This document shows, one piece after another, positions 1 through 6,759 of a DNA stretch of 12,361 nucleotides. Source of the DNA: Acidimicrobiia bacterium (GTDB taxonomy: Bacteria; Actinomycetota; Acidimicrobiia; Acidimicrobiales; AC-14); contig JAFAUA010000029.1 of assembly GCA_019243595.1 (NCBI GenBank), positions 1 through 12,361 of the forward strand, given 5' to 3'. How positions within the stretch are numbered: position 1 is the first letter of the stretch; each line of letters begins with the position of its first letter. A program made the position numbers and the translations under genes. The notes under the pieces are model-generated. The model was not told the origin of the DNA. It saw nothing but the letters and a program-made list of their open reading frames with translations, and ran no database searches.

Positions 1-1
1 T

Positions 2-178
2 GGCACGTGGTCCCAACTGCCGGACCTGATCGTCGACCGCCTCGACGGCGTCGCGGCGCGCGCCATCGCCTACTTCGCGGGCGCGACCTGGGGCCAGGAC
101 CGGGCCTGGCAGGAGCAGTGGGGTCAGGTGGCGCGGGCGGTCGGCGAGCGCACCTCGTCCAGCCGCCGGCGCAAGTAA
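2..178 (+). CDS. C-terminal fragment of an unrecognised protein (5' end outside window)
   Basis: An open frame enters from the left edge and ends at TAA (176-178), giving 58 residues that start [20 protein letters not shown] and end in a basic tail (SSRRRK). Nearly every codon has G or C in the third position and the composition is that of a folded protein, unlike the Arg/Pro-rich competing frame that starts at base 7. It is therefore more likely the true coding frame. I do not recognise the family. The visible part has an amphipathic stretch rich in Trp and Gln ([20 protein letters not shown]). Its last 55 bases overlap the end of the minus-strand sigma gene, a tail-to-tail arrangement. The product cannot be named from this fragment. 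Confidence 0.6.
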   Translation, partial: GTWSQLPDLIVDRLDGVAARAIAYFAGATWGQDRAWQEQWGQVARAVGERTSSSRRRK

Positions 179-1323
179 CGCTGCTCGGACTCCGACGCCC
201 TCAGCGCCAGCGCTTCCTCGTAGGCGGCCACGGCCTCGCCCCGCCGGCCCAGGCGTCGGAGGAAGTCAGCCTTGGTGGCGGGAAGCAGGTGATAACCCCG
301 CAGCTCGCCGGCATCCTCGATTGAAGCCACGATCGACAGCCCGGCCTCGGGTCCGTCGGCCATAGCGACGGCAACGGCCCGGTTGAGCTCGACGACCGGC
401 GAACGCGTCATCGTCGAGAGCTTTCTGTAAAGACCGGCGATCTCGTGCCAGTCGGTGTCGGCGGGAGTCGCAGCAGTGGCGTGGCAGGCGGCGATGGCGG
501 CTTGCACCTGGTACGGACCGGGTCGCTCCCGGCGAAGGGCGGCGTCGAGCAGGGCGACACCCTCGTCGATCGCCTTCTGGTCCCACTGCGACCGGTCCTG
601 GTTCTCCAACGTCACGAGATCACCGCGTGCGTCGACCCGCGCCGCTCGCCGTGCGTCCTGTAGGAGCATCAGCGCCAGCAGCCCAAGCGCTTCGGGCTCG
701 TCGGGCATCAGCGCCGCGAGGGTGCGGGCCAGGCGGATGGCCTCGGCGCACAGGTTGCGGCGGACGAGGTCGGCTCCCTCGGTCGCCGAGTAGCCCTCGT
801 TGAACAGCAGGTACAGCACCGCCAGGACGGCGGCTGTGCGGTCAGGCAGAAGATGCGCGGGCGGCACCCGGTACGGAATACCGGCGTTGCGAATCTTGCG
901 CTTGGCCCGGACCAACCGCTGTGCCATCGTCGGCTCGGGGACGAGGAAGGCCCTCCCGATCTCGGTCGTGGTCAGGCCGGCAAGCGTTCGCAGCGTGAGC
1001 GCGACCTGGGCGTCGAGCGCGAGGGCAGGGTGGCAACAGGTGAAGATCAGCCGCAGCCTGTCGTCCTCCACGCCGCTGTCGTCGCGGCTCTGCGGTTCGT
1101 CACTCGACGCAAGCACGGCTGCCTCCTGCAGCTTGGCCGTCCCGGTGGCGGCCCGGCGGGCGCGGTCGACGGCTCGGTTGCGAGCGGTCGTCGTGAGCCA
1201 GGCGCCCGGGTTGCGAGGAACGCCATCGCGGGGCCACCGTTCGATGGCCGCCGCGAAGGCGTCCTGCGCACACTCCTCGGCGAGGTCCCAGTCGCCGGTC
1301 ACCCGGATGAGGGTGGCGACCAC
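124..1323 (-). CDS. ECF42-type RNA polymerase sigma factor with C-terminal TPR-like extension
   Basis: A 399-residue protein counted from GTG at 1323. Region 2 covers roughly residues 1-57 ([14 protein letters not shown], then [19 protein letters not shown]). Region 4 covers about 88-145 ([40 protein letters not shown]). These are hallmark sequences of the ECF42 group. The rest (150-395) is the long extension typical of that group. It holds the NEGYSA motif, a [12 protein letters not shown] helix pair, and a TPR-like end ([20 protein letters not shown]). Family knowledge says the extension is needed for activity and that no classical anti-sigma factor is used; the partner is a DGPF protein, encoded immediately upstream here. 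The start is doubtful. Homologous-looking sequence ([14 protein letters not shown]) continues upstream of 1323 to about 1380, but the frame there has no ATG, GTG or TTG. The last 55 bases overlap the plus-strand gene ending at 178. Confidence 0.93.
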   Translation of the reverse strand: MVATLIRVTGDWDLAEECAQDAFAAAIERWPRDGVPRNPGAWLTTTARNRAVDRARRAATGTAKLQEAAVLASSDEPQSRDDSGVEDDRLRLIFTCCHPALALDAQVALTLRTLAGLTTTEIGRAFLVPEPTMAQRLVRAKRKIRNAGIPYRVPPAHLLPDRTAAVLAVLYLLFNEGYSATEGADLVRRNLCAEAIRLARTLAALMPDEPEALGLLALMLLQDARRAARVDARGDLVTLENQDRSQWDQKAIDEGVALLDAALRRERPGPYQVQAAIAACHATAATPADTDWHEIAGLYRKLSTMTRSPVVELNRAVAVAMADGPEAGLSIVASIEDAGELRGYHLLPATKADFLRRLGRRGEAVAAYEEALALRASESEQRYLRRRLDEVRSPTARAT

Positions 1324-1376
1324 GCGCCCCCACTCGTCCCGGAAGGCGGCCGCGACTGCGGCCTCGACCTCGGCCG

Positions 1377-1724
1377 CTACATCTCCCAGATCGGCCTCAC
1401 TTCGATGGTGCCGTGGTGGGCGCCGGGGATCTTCGAGGCGATCTCGATGGCCTCGTCGAGGTCCCTGCAGTCGACGAGATAGAAGCCGCCGATCTGCTCC
1501 TTGGTCTCGGCGAACGGGCCGTCCGACGTCAGGACCTCACCGTCTCGGACCTGGACGCTCGTGGCGTCGGTGGTCGGCCGCAGCCGCTCGCCGCCCTGGA
1601 GCACGGCCCGCTTGGCCATCTCCTCGCCCCATGCCATGTAGCCAGCCGTGCTGGCCTGGCTCTCCTCGGGGCTGAGCGCCTCGTAGGCCTTCTCGTCGGT
1701 GCAGATCAACAGTGCGTAGCGCAT
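1377..1724 (-). CDS. DGPF/YCII-related domain protein, partner of the ECF42 sigma factor
   Basis: A 115-residue single-domain protein beginning [20 protein letters not shown]. It carries the family signature [19 protein letters not shown] (about residues 68-86) and ends [11 protein letters not shown]. Size and motifs fit the YCII-related (DGPF) family, small alpha/beta ferredoxin-like proteins whose biochemical role is mostly unknown. Genes of this kind are the standard neighbours and regulatory targets of ECF42 sigma factors. Start choice is secure: ATG at 1724 with an excellent Shine-Dalgarno (AAGGAGGAG) just upstream. The stop TAG at 1377 lies within the open sigma frame, so the two genes are almost certainly co-transcribed and translationally coupled. 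An ECF42-type promoter precedes the gene. An active-site role is not evident. Confidence 0.93.
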   Translation of the reverse strand: MRYALLICTDEKAYEALSPEESQASTAGYMAWGEEMAKRAVLQGGERLRPTTDATSVQVRDGEVLTSDGPFAETKEQIGGFYLVDCRDLDEAIEIASKIPGAHHGTIEVRPIWEM

Positions 1725-1726
1725 GA

Positions 1727-1735
1727 CTCCTCCTT
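1727..1735 (-). promoter_or_regulatory. Strong ribosome binding site of the DGPF gene
   Basis: The minus strand reads AAGGAGGAG followed by two bases and then ATG (1724-1722); the GGAGG core is five bases from the start. It is the best Shine-Dalgarno in the window and fixes the start of the DGPF gene. The sigma gene downstream has no comparable site. Confidence 0.85.
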
Positions 1736-1756
1736 GTGGTGTCAGTTCAGCACCAC

Positions 1757-1783
1757 GACGAACGGAGGGCGCTCAGATCGACA
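1757..1783 (-). promoter_or_regulatory. Predicted ECF42-dependent promoter for the DGPF-sigma operon
   Basis: On the minus strand TGTCGA (1783-1778) is followed by a 17-base spacer and then CGTC (1760-1757). The motif described for ECF42 sigma factors, as I recall it, is TGTCGA at -35 and CG(A/T)C at -10, and both elements match exactly. The -10 element lies 32 bases upstream of the DGPF start codon. That leaves room for a short leader containing the ribosome binding site. This implies autoregulation of the sigma gene through its own operon. Confidence 0.75.
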
Positions 1784-1798
1784 GCAGCGGAGAAAAAA

Positions 1799-3376
1799 TC
1801 AGGTGACTGGTGTGACCGACGTCGTCGCCGTAGTCGGCGTAGGCAGTGTTGTCGGGGTGGTGGCGTGGGTCGTGGGCGGGTGCGGCGCGGTCGTTGTCAC
1901 TCGACGGATCGTGGTGGTCGTCCGCTTGATCGTCGTCGTCGTGTGCTTGACCGTCGTCGCCGTCGCCAGAGTCGTCGACGAGGACGACGACGACGTCGTC
2001 GTCGTCTCCGACGGGCCGGAGCTGACCGAGAGGTTGACCGTCGAGCCCTTCTTGACCTTCTTGCCCGACGCCGGATCCTCGGCGTAGACGACGCCCTGGG
2101 CGACGGTGTCGTTGGGGATGCTGACCGGGTTGGCCTTGAGCCCGGCCCTGGTGAGGGTGGCGATGGCGTCGTCCTGGGTCTGGTTCACGACGTTGGGAAC
2201 GGCGACCGTCGAGCTGCCGCCTCCGCCGCCGCCCGAGAGGGCGAGGATGATGAGGATCACGATCAGCACGACGCCGGCCAGAGCGGCCCACAGGATCCAC
2301 GGTTGGCGGCGTTCCTGGTCGTCGTAGCGATAGTCGGGGGGCGGCGTGGACAGCACCGTTGTGGAGTCGTTGGCGCCGATACGCACGATGTGGCCCTGCC
2401 CGGCCGCCGCGCCGCCCGTGGCCGCCGCGGCCGCGGCAGCGGCCGCCGCGATCGGCTCTTCGGGCTCGTAGAAGTCGTCGTCTTCGTACTGCGGCGCCAT
2501 CGGCGGCGGGATCGGAGGCGGAGGCGGGGCGGCACCGACCGCTACCCCGGCATCGTCGAGGGCGCCGCTGTCGAGCAGCGCCGTCAGCTCCTGCAGTACG
2601 GCGTTGGCGTTGGGCAGCCTGGCGTCGCGGTTCTTCGCCAGCATCCGCGCCATGATCGACTCCAGCTCGCGCGGCACTGCGGGGTTGACCTCGCTCGGCC
2701 GCGGCGGATGCACCTCGAGCTGCTGGCGCGCCAGCTCACCCGGCGAGTCGCCCATCGCCGCCGGGCGCCCTGTCGCCGCTTCGTAGAGCACCAGCCCGAG
2801 TCCGTACAGGTCGGTACGGACGTCGGCCGGTTCGCCGCGCACGCGCTCGGGCGCGACGTAGGCAGCCTCGGCGATGCGCGCGTCGCGGTCGAGGCTGCGC
2901 GCTCGCTCGGCGACACGGGTGAAGCCGAAGTCGCGCAGCCGCGCTTCGCCGTCGGGATCGAGGACGACGGAGCGCGGGCTCAGCCCGCGAAACAGTGCGC
3001 CCTGGTCGTGGGCGTAGGCGAGTGCAGACGCGACATCGACGCCGACTTCAGCCACGCGCCGAGGGGGCAAAGGCCCGTTGGCGAGAACCTCATTCAGCGT
3101 CGGGTCGTCGACGTATTCGGTGACGACATAGGAGATCCCGTCGTCATCGCCAGAGTCGAGCGTGCTCACGATGTTCGGATGGTTCAGCACGGCCGCGCCG
3201 TGCGCCGCTTCCTCGAACAGCTGACGAACAGCGGGCTCCTCGTCGAGCTCCTCTTTGAGGACCTTCAGGAGCACTCGGCGCTCGAGCGTGAGGTCAGTCG
3301 CCTCGTAGTCGTCGGTCAGGACGCCGCGTTCGACGAGCCGCTCGACGCGATACCTGTCTCCGAGGACCTGCTGCAC
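1799..3376 (-). CDS. PASTA-domain Ser/Thr kinase-like membrane protein, probable pseudokinase
   Basis: 525 residues starting with GTG at 3376. A kinase fold spans about 9-270. The VAIK-type lysine (K38 in LLKVL), a helix-C glutamate (E55/E56), DFG (149-151), APE (175-177) and the F-helix Asp (D189) are present. The catalytic loop is broken: HRDxKPxN is replaced by FRGLSPRS (129-136), losing the catalytic Asp, the Lys and the Asn. The glycine loop is also degenerate (VERGVLTDDYEA). Next come a Pro/Ala-rich linker with ten consecutive Ala, a membrane segment (360-381, WILWAALAGVVLIVILIILA), a Gly6 stretch, one PASTA domain (about 390-455) and a Thr/Ser-rich tail to 525. Family knowledge: PASTA kinases sense wall precursors and regulate envelope growth. 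Catalytic loss suggests a scaffold or sensor role, which is inference. The gene lies 49 bases after the BTAD-protein gene, probably in one operon. The ribosome binding site is weak. Confidence 0.9.
   Translation of the reverse strand: MQQVLGDRYRVERLVERGVLTDDYEATDLTLERRVLLKVLKEELDEEPAVRQLFEEAAHGAAVLNHPNIVSTLDSGDDDGISYVVTEYVDDPTLNEVLANGPLPPRRVAEVGVDVASALAYAHDQGALFRGLSPRSVVLDPDGEARLRDFGFTRVAERARSLDRDARIAEAAYVAPERVRGEPADVRTDLYGLGLVLYEAATGRPAAMGDSPGELARQQLEVHPPRPSEVNPAVPRELESIMARMLAKNRDARLPNANAVLQELTALLDSGALDDAGVAVGAAPPPPPIPPPMAPQYEDDDFYEPEEPIAAAAAAAAAATGGAAAGQGHIVRIGANDSTTVLSTPPPDYRYDDQERRQPWILWAALAGVVLIVILIILALSGGGGGGSSTVAVPNVVNQTQDDAIATLTRAGLKANPVSIPNDTVAQGVVYAEDPASGKKVKKGSTVNLSVSSGPSETTTTSSSSSSTTLATATTVKHTTTTIKRTTTTIRRVTTTAPHPPTTHATTPTTLPTPTTATTSVTPVT
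1983..2006. repeat. Perfect 24-bp palindrome inside the kinase-like gene
   Basis: Four GAC triplets (1983-1994) are followed directly by four GTC triplets (1995-2006), giving a perfect inverted repeat with no spacer. In the gene it encodes the switch from a run of Thr (ACG) codons to a run of Ser (TCG) codons in the extracellular tail. It may simply result from low-complexity coding. It could still fold in DNA or RNA. Confidence 0.7.
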
Positions 3377-3425
3377 AGCCGGAGCCTAGGAAAGTCGACG
3401 GCCTCGCAGGGGGAGGCCTGCCCGC

Positions 3426-6146
3426 TCAGGCGCGGGCGACGAGGTCCCCGAACACCTTCTCGGTGCTGGGGTCCGGCGTCAGCCCGTATGCAGCCAGCCG
3501 AGCCTGCAGCAACCGGAACGTGCCCCGGATCGCGTCGCGTCGCGACAGCTGACCCTGGATGTCCATCGTGCGCCGGTAGAGCTCCTCGGAGATGGCGTCG
3601 ATCTCGAGACCGTGCTCGAGGGTGCTGAGAGCGCCGTCGAGATCGCCGGCCTCCATCTTCCGCTCGGCGAGGTGGGCGACGGCATCGAGGGCGCGCCGGC
3701 GGACATCCTCCCGGGCTCCTTCGACCCACTGCCACGGATCGCCCGTGAGCAGCTCGCCGCCGTACTCAGCCACCGCTCGCTCGAGCGCCTCGGTCGACGG
3801 CATGGCGTCGCCCATACCCGGCGACGATGCCGCCAGCGCCTCCTCGAACCGCCACACGTCGACACCGAAGCGCTCGACCTCGAGACGGTACGTATCGCCG
3901 ACGCGGTCGATGATCTTCATGTCCTTGATGCCGCACGCCGTGCGCAGCCGGCTGCGCAGGTTCCCGAGTGCCGTCCAGAACCACTCCGAGCCACGCCCGG
4001 CGTCGGCCTCCGGCCATAGGGCCTCGACGGCGGCGTCGAGCGAGGCCCCTTCGGGATGCAACAGGTGGAAGGCGAGCAGCTCGCGCGCCTTCGTTCGCAG
4101 GCCACCTCTGATCTCCTCGTCACCGACCTCGATACGGAACGAGCCGAGCATGCGCACGTCGATCAGCGGAGCGGTGCGCGTCGCCGAGCGCCCGACGATC
4201 TCGGTGACATTGCACACCTCGCCGTTCAGCTCGGCCGCCAGCAGGTCGTCGCCTTCACGGCGCGACGCGTCCGCGAGTGCGACGAGCTCCGCCGCCTCAG
4301 CAGGCTGCAACGACAACATGCGGGCCTCCCCGAAGCGGTCGGCCCACGCCGACGGCTCAGCGGACACTGGCATCCCGGAGTCGTCAACGTCGACAGTTGC
4401 CGATGCCGCGGCTCGACTGCCGACGATCACGACCGTGACGCCGAGCTCGGGCCGCTGGTCGACGCTCTGCCGTAGCCGTTCGACGTCGGCGTCGGTCATG
4501 CCCGACACGAACGCGAGATGCGCGGCGGGTACCCGGTGCGACGGGCGAGGCTCGACCTCGTCGCCGACGAGATCGTTGTCGTCGGCGACGATGCCGAGAT
4601 TCACGAGGGCGCCGTCGACCGTTGTCACTCGGGAAAGGCCGGGCACGCCGGGGGTGCCCGGCAGCAGCTCGTCACCGACGAGGACGACCTCGGCAGGCCG
4701 GCGGTGCCGGCAGAAGAACGTGACGGCCATCGCTCGGGCGACACCGACCGCACCCGCGCCGGTGAGCGCCAGCCCGTTGAGCTCGCGGAGGTCGACGGCC
4801 ACTTCGGTGTCGCCGGCGGCCGCGACAGGCAGGGCGTCGATACCCCAACGGCCCGTCGCCTCGGCAGTGCGGGCGCGCGCCGTGGTGCCGGTGCGCCGGC
4901 CGAGGGCGAAGCGCTCGAGGCGGCGCAGCATGTCGGTGAGCAACGGATCGGCACGGTGCAACCCGGCGGCGGGTGTCGCGGGGATGCGGCGGCGACGACG
5001 CGCCACGCGTGCAAGGGTGAGGGCGTCGACGGCGGCGGTCGCCAGCGTGGGGCCAACCAGTGCACCCGAGGGCAGCTCGAGGGCGGCAGGCACCGACGGA
5101 GCGCCCGACGAGGACGACGGGGTCTTCTTGGAGGCTCCAGCGGCCGCAGGCTCCGCAACGGGGGCGACCTCGGCCGGCGCAGGCTCGGGCACGGACACGG
5201 GCGCGACCGCGGGCGCGGGCGCGGCCGCAGCGATCTCGGGAGTTGTCGCCGGCGTTGTCAGCTGGGCATTCTGCAAGGCAGAGGTGACGGCGTCGCGCAC
5301 GCTGTCGGCGAGCGTCTCGCCGAAGCGCTGCAGGCGCTCGGTCTCTTGCCGCAGCTCGGCGGCCAGGTCGGGCGACGGAGCCTGCGCAGCAAGCGCATCC
5401 GGCGCCGGCGCCGGCTCCGTGCTCTCGGTCTTCGCGGCGGCGGCAGCCATCAGGCTGGCCATGCCGTCCTGGACGGTCTTGGCGACCTCGGTGCGCAGCT
5501 GCTCGGCCAGGTTCTGGCCGAAGTCCTGCAGGCGATCGGTCTCCTCCCGCAGGGCGGCGGCCCGCTCCTCGACCTGCGCCAGCGCCTGGCGCACGTCATC
5601 GTTGCGGGTCGTGGCGATCTGGTCGACGCCCTGGGAGATCGTGGCGGACACGTCGGCGCGCAGCTGGTCGGCGACGGCGCGCTCGAACCCCTGCAGCCGG
5701 AGCGTCTCGTTGCGGAGCTCGGCCGCCCAGTCCTTCACCTCCGCCAACGCGGTGGCCACTTCGCTGTCGCGGTTCTCGGAGATGTCGCTGAGCACCGCCT
5801 GCTGGCGGGCGAGGCTCCCGGCGAGGACGCTCAGCTCGTCCCTGAGGCCGTCGAAAGCGGCCTGCAGCCAGGCCAGCACCTCGGTGCGGGCCTGGTCTGC
5901 GCCGGAGTGCTGCTCGGCGGGCGCGTAGTTGGCGCGCGCGGGTGTCGGCGTTCGGCGGGCCAATGCGTTCGGCGGCGACACCACGTGGACTTCACGGGGA
6001 CCACGCGCCCACACCTCGGCACACCCCGCGAACCGTCCTCGACAAACGACACCGCACTGCGGACAAGAGCACGCGCTCTCGCCCGCCCGCATTGGGTGGC
6101 CGCAGCCCTCACGGATCTGGGGGCCGAACTCGTGACACCACCCCAT
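3426..6146 (-). CDS. Large BTAD-type transcriptional regulator with Cys-rich N-terminus and coiled coils
   Basis: 906 residues. The N-terminus (1-45) has seven Cys (C4, C15, C26, C28, C31, C35, C42) plus H5 and H17, including CPQCGVVCRGRFAGC, and looks like a zinc-binding knuckle. Residues 85-297 hold three copies of a 39-residue helical module (AELRxETxRLQxF then LxxQLRxxV), probably coiled coil. A Pro/Ala linker follows (300-355), then a weakly hydrophobic stretch and RRRRR (358-387). The middle (about 430-650) resembles the alpha/beta region of large actinobacterial LysM-BTAD proteins. The C-terminus has an OmpR-like winged helix (about 661-735, IDVRMLGSFRIEVGDEEIRG) and a BTAD (about 762-905, FGVDVWRFEEAL to EELYRRTMDIQGQL). 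Family knowledge: the winged helix binds DNA and BTAD is a TPR-like activator domain. ATG at 6146 keeps all the Cys; the ribosome binding site is poor. The kinase-like gene follows 49 bases later. Targets are unknown. Confidence 0.85.
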   Translation of the reverse strand: MGWCHEFGPQIREGCGHPMRAGESACSCPQCGVVCRGRFAGCAEVWARGPREVHVVSPPNALARRTPTPARANYAPAEQHSGADQARTEVLAWLQAAFDGLRDELSVLAGSLARQQAVLSDISENRDSEVATALAEVKDWAAELRNETLRLQGFERAVADQLRADVSATISQGVDQIATTRNDDVRQALAQVEERAAALREETDRLQDFGQNLAEQLRTEVAKTVQDGMASLMAAAAAKTESTEPAPAPDALAAQAPSPDLAAELRQETERLQRFGETLADSVRDAVTSALQNAQLTTPATTPEIAAAAPAPAVAPVSVPEPAPAEVAPVAEPAAAGASKKTPSSSSGAPSVPAALELPSGALVGPTLATAAVDALTLARVARRRRRIPATPAAGLHRADPLLTDMLRRLERFALGRRTGTTARARTAEATGRWGIDALPVAAAGDTEVAVDLRELNGLALTGAGAVGVARAMAVTFFCRHRRPAEVVLVGDELLPGTPGVPGLSRVTTVDGALVNLGIVADDNDLVGDEVEPRPSHRVPAAHLAFVSGMTDADVERLRQSVDQRPELGVTVVIVGSRAAASATVDVDDSGMPVSAEPSAWADRFGEARMLSLQPAEAAELVALADASRREGDDLLAAELNGEVCNVTEIVGRSATRTAPLIDVRMLGSFRIEVGDEEIRGGLRTKARELLAFHLLHPEGASLDAAVEALWPEADAGRGSEWFWTALGNLRSRLRTACGIKDMKIIDRVGDTYRLEVERFGVDVWRFEEALAASSPGMGDAMPSTEALERAVAEYGGELLTGDPWQWVEGAREDVRRRALDAVAHLAERKMEAGDLDGALSTLEHGLEIDAISEELYRRTMDIQGQLSRRDAIRGTFRLLQARLAAYGLTPDPSTEKVFGDLVARA

Positions 6147-6187
6147 GTGGGCGCATCTTACCCGTCGGTCTCAGATGGACTCGGGAG

Positions 6188-6237
6188 CCGCGTGCGGACG
6201 CGGGTCGGCTCGCCGGCACAGAAACCGGCGAGCCGAC
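6188..6237 (-). terminator. Tandem GC-rich hairpins, probable terminator after the surface-protein operon
   Basis: A perfect 13-bp inverted repeat (arms 6204-6216 and 6225-6237, GTCGGCTCGCCGG and its complement) encloses an 8-base loop. Directly next to it is a second stem of 6 bp (6188-6193 and 6198-6203, CCGCGT/ACGCGG) with a 4-base loop. On the minus strand the hairpins begin 21 bases after the stop of the small secreted protein and end 41 bases before the BTAD-protein start. There is no U-run, which is common for actinobacterial terminators. The placement separates the two gene pairs. Confidence 0.65.
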
Positions 6238-6258
6238 TGAACGCTGTTGTATTTGGTG

Positions 6259-6699
6259 TTAGCCCGCGAAGCTGGGGTTGCCCGCGACCGCCTTGGCAGT
6301 CGAGGCGGCAGGCGTCGAGGCGGCAGCCCCACCGTTGGTCGGGCCACACATGCCGCCCGAAGCGGTCGAGTGGTCGAGCGCAACCGAGCAGCCCGACGCA
6401 ACCGAGCCGTTGTCGGCGACGGAGTCGCCCGAGCTCACCGAGTTGTTTGTGGCCTGGCCGAAGCCCGAGCACACCGACGAGGCGTCAGCAACGCAGCTGC
6501 CGGACTCGTTCGGCGTCATAGCCGAAGAGGCGGGGGCTGCCGCGGGCGCCGCAGGCGCCGCCGTGGCGTTGGCGTTCGAGGCCTTGTGCATCTTGGCCGC
6601 GTCAGCCGGCGCCGTCAGCACCATGCTCGCCGCGGTCACGAGACCCGTCACCGCCGCCAGGCAGCCGACACCGGCCACTCGAATCTTACTGATCTTCAT
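6259..6699 (-). CDS. Small secreted protein sharing a two-Cys module with the giant surface protein
   Basis: 146 residues starting MKISKIRVAGVGCLAAVTGL. A signal peptide covers about 1-34 with a signal-peptidase I site ADA|A (32-34/35). The mature part has an Ala/Pro linker (45-60), a first Cys pair (C69, C77 in SCVADASSVCSG) and then a module (85-124) containing GSVASGCSVALDHSTASGG with the second Cys pair (C104, C118). An Ala/Ser/Gly tail follows. The module is 31/40 identical to the C-terminal module of the large protein upstream. No membrane anchor or sorting motif is present, so it is probably released or held non-covalently. Start: ATG at 6699 with AAAGGG at 6713-6708. It lies 60 bases after the large gene in the same direction, probably co-transcribed. 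I do not recognise a named family; function is unknown. Confidence 0.85.
   Translation of the reverse strand: MKISKIRVAGVGCLAAVTGLVTAASMVLTAPADAAKMHKASNANATAAPAAPAAAPASSAMTPNESGSCVADASSVCSGFGQATNNSVSSGDSVADNGSVASGCSVALDHSTASGGMCGPTNGGAAASTPAASTAKAVAGNPSFAG
6328..6447 (-). repeat. Shared 40-residue two-Cys module, copy in the small secreted protein
   Basis: Residues 85-124 of the small protein. Key pattern: NSVSSGDSVA, GSVASGCSVALDHS, ASGGMC, NGG. Aligned without gaps to the copy at 6928-7047, 31 of 40 residues are identical and both Cys coincide. The nucleotide sequences are also visibly alike, which points to duplication rather than convergence. Confidence 0.85.
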
Positions 6700-6707
6700 G
6701 AACGTTT

Positions 6708-6713
6708 CCCTTT
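6708..6713 (-). promoter_or_regulatory. Ribosome binding site of the small secreted protein
   Basis: AAAGGG on the minus strand, eight bases upstream of ATG 6699. A GGAG at 6718-6715 is further away. The site supports the chosen start, which gives a well-formed signal peptide. Confidence 0.5.
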
Positions 6714-6759
6714 GCTCCAGCCTGTTGGTCGCTTGCTTTACCCGTTATCCGCTTCGTAC

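Noticed and set aside
1793..1798. T-run (six T) right after the kinase-like gene stop as an intrinsic terminator
   Set aside because: No convincing hairpin directly precedes it. It may instead be an AT-rich element upstream of the ECF42 promoter.
3400..3418. 6-bp stem (GGCCTC/GAGGCC) in the 49-base gap between the BTAD-protein and kinase-like genes
   Set aside because: Short, with no U-tract and easily found by chance at this GC content; not enough for a terminator call.
1736..3628. A 630-residue plus-strand frame opposite the kinase-like gene
   Set aside because: Dominated by Arg/Gly/Asp from reversed codons. It overlaps the clear kinase fold and PASTA domain on the minus strand.
3592..6521. 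Long plus-strand frames (778 and 667 residues) opposite the BTAD-protein gene
   Set aside because: Arg/Ser/Gly-rich composition typical of shadow frames in high-GC DNA. The minus frame contains recognisable winged-helix and BTAD sequence.
6259..6699. Lipoprotein reading of the small secreted protein (Cys at residue 13)
   Set aside because: The Cys lies inside the hydrophobic core with no lipobox and more hydrophobic residues after it. A signal-peptidase I site at ADA|A fits better.
6158..6745. ACGGGTAA upstream of both the BTAD-protein gene (6165-6158) and the small secreted gene (6745-6738), resembling a SigB-type -10
   Set aside because: No matching -35 element was found, the distances to the start codons differ greatly (11 and 38 bases), and two hits could be chance.
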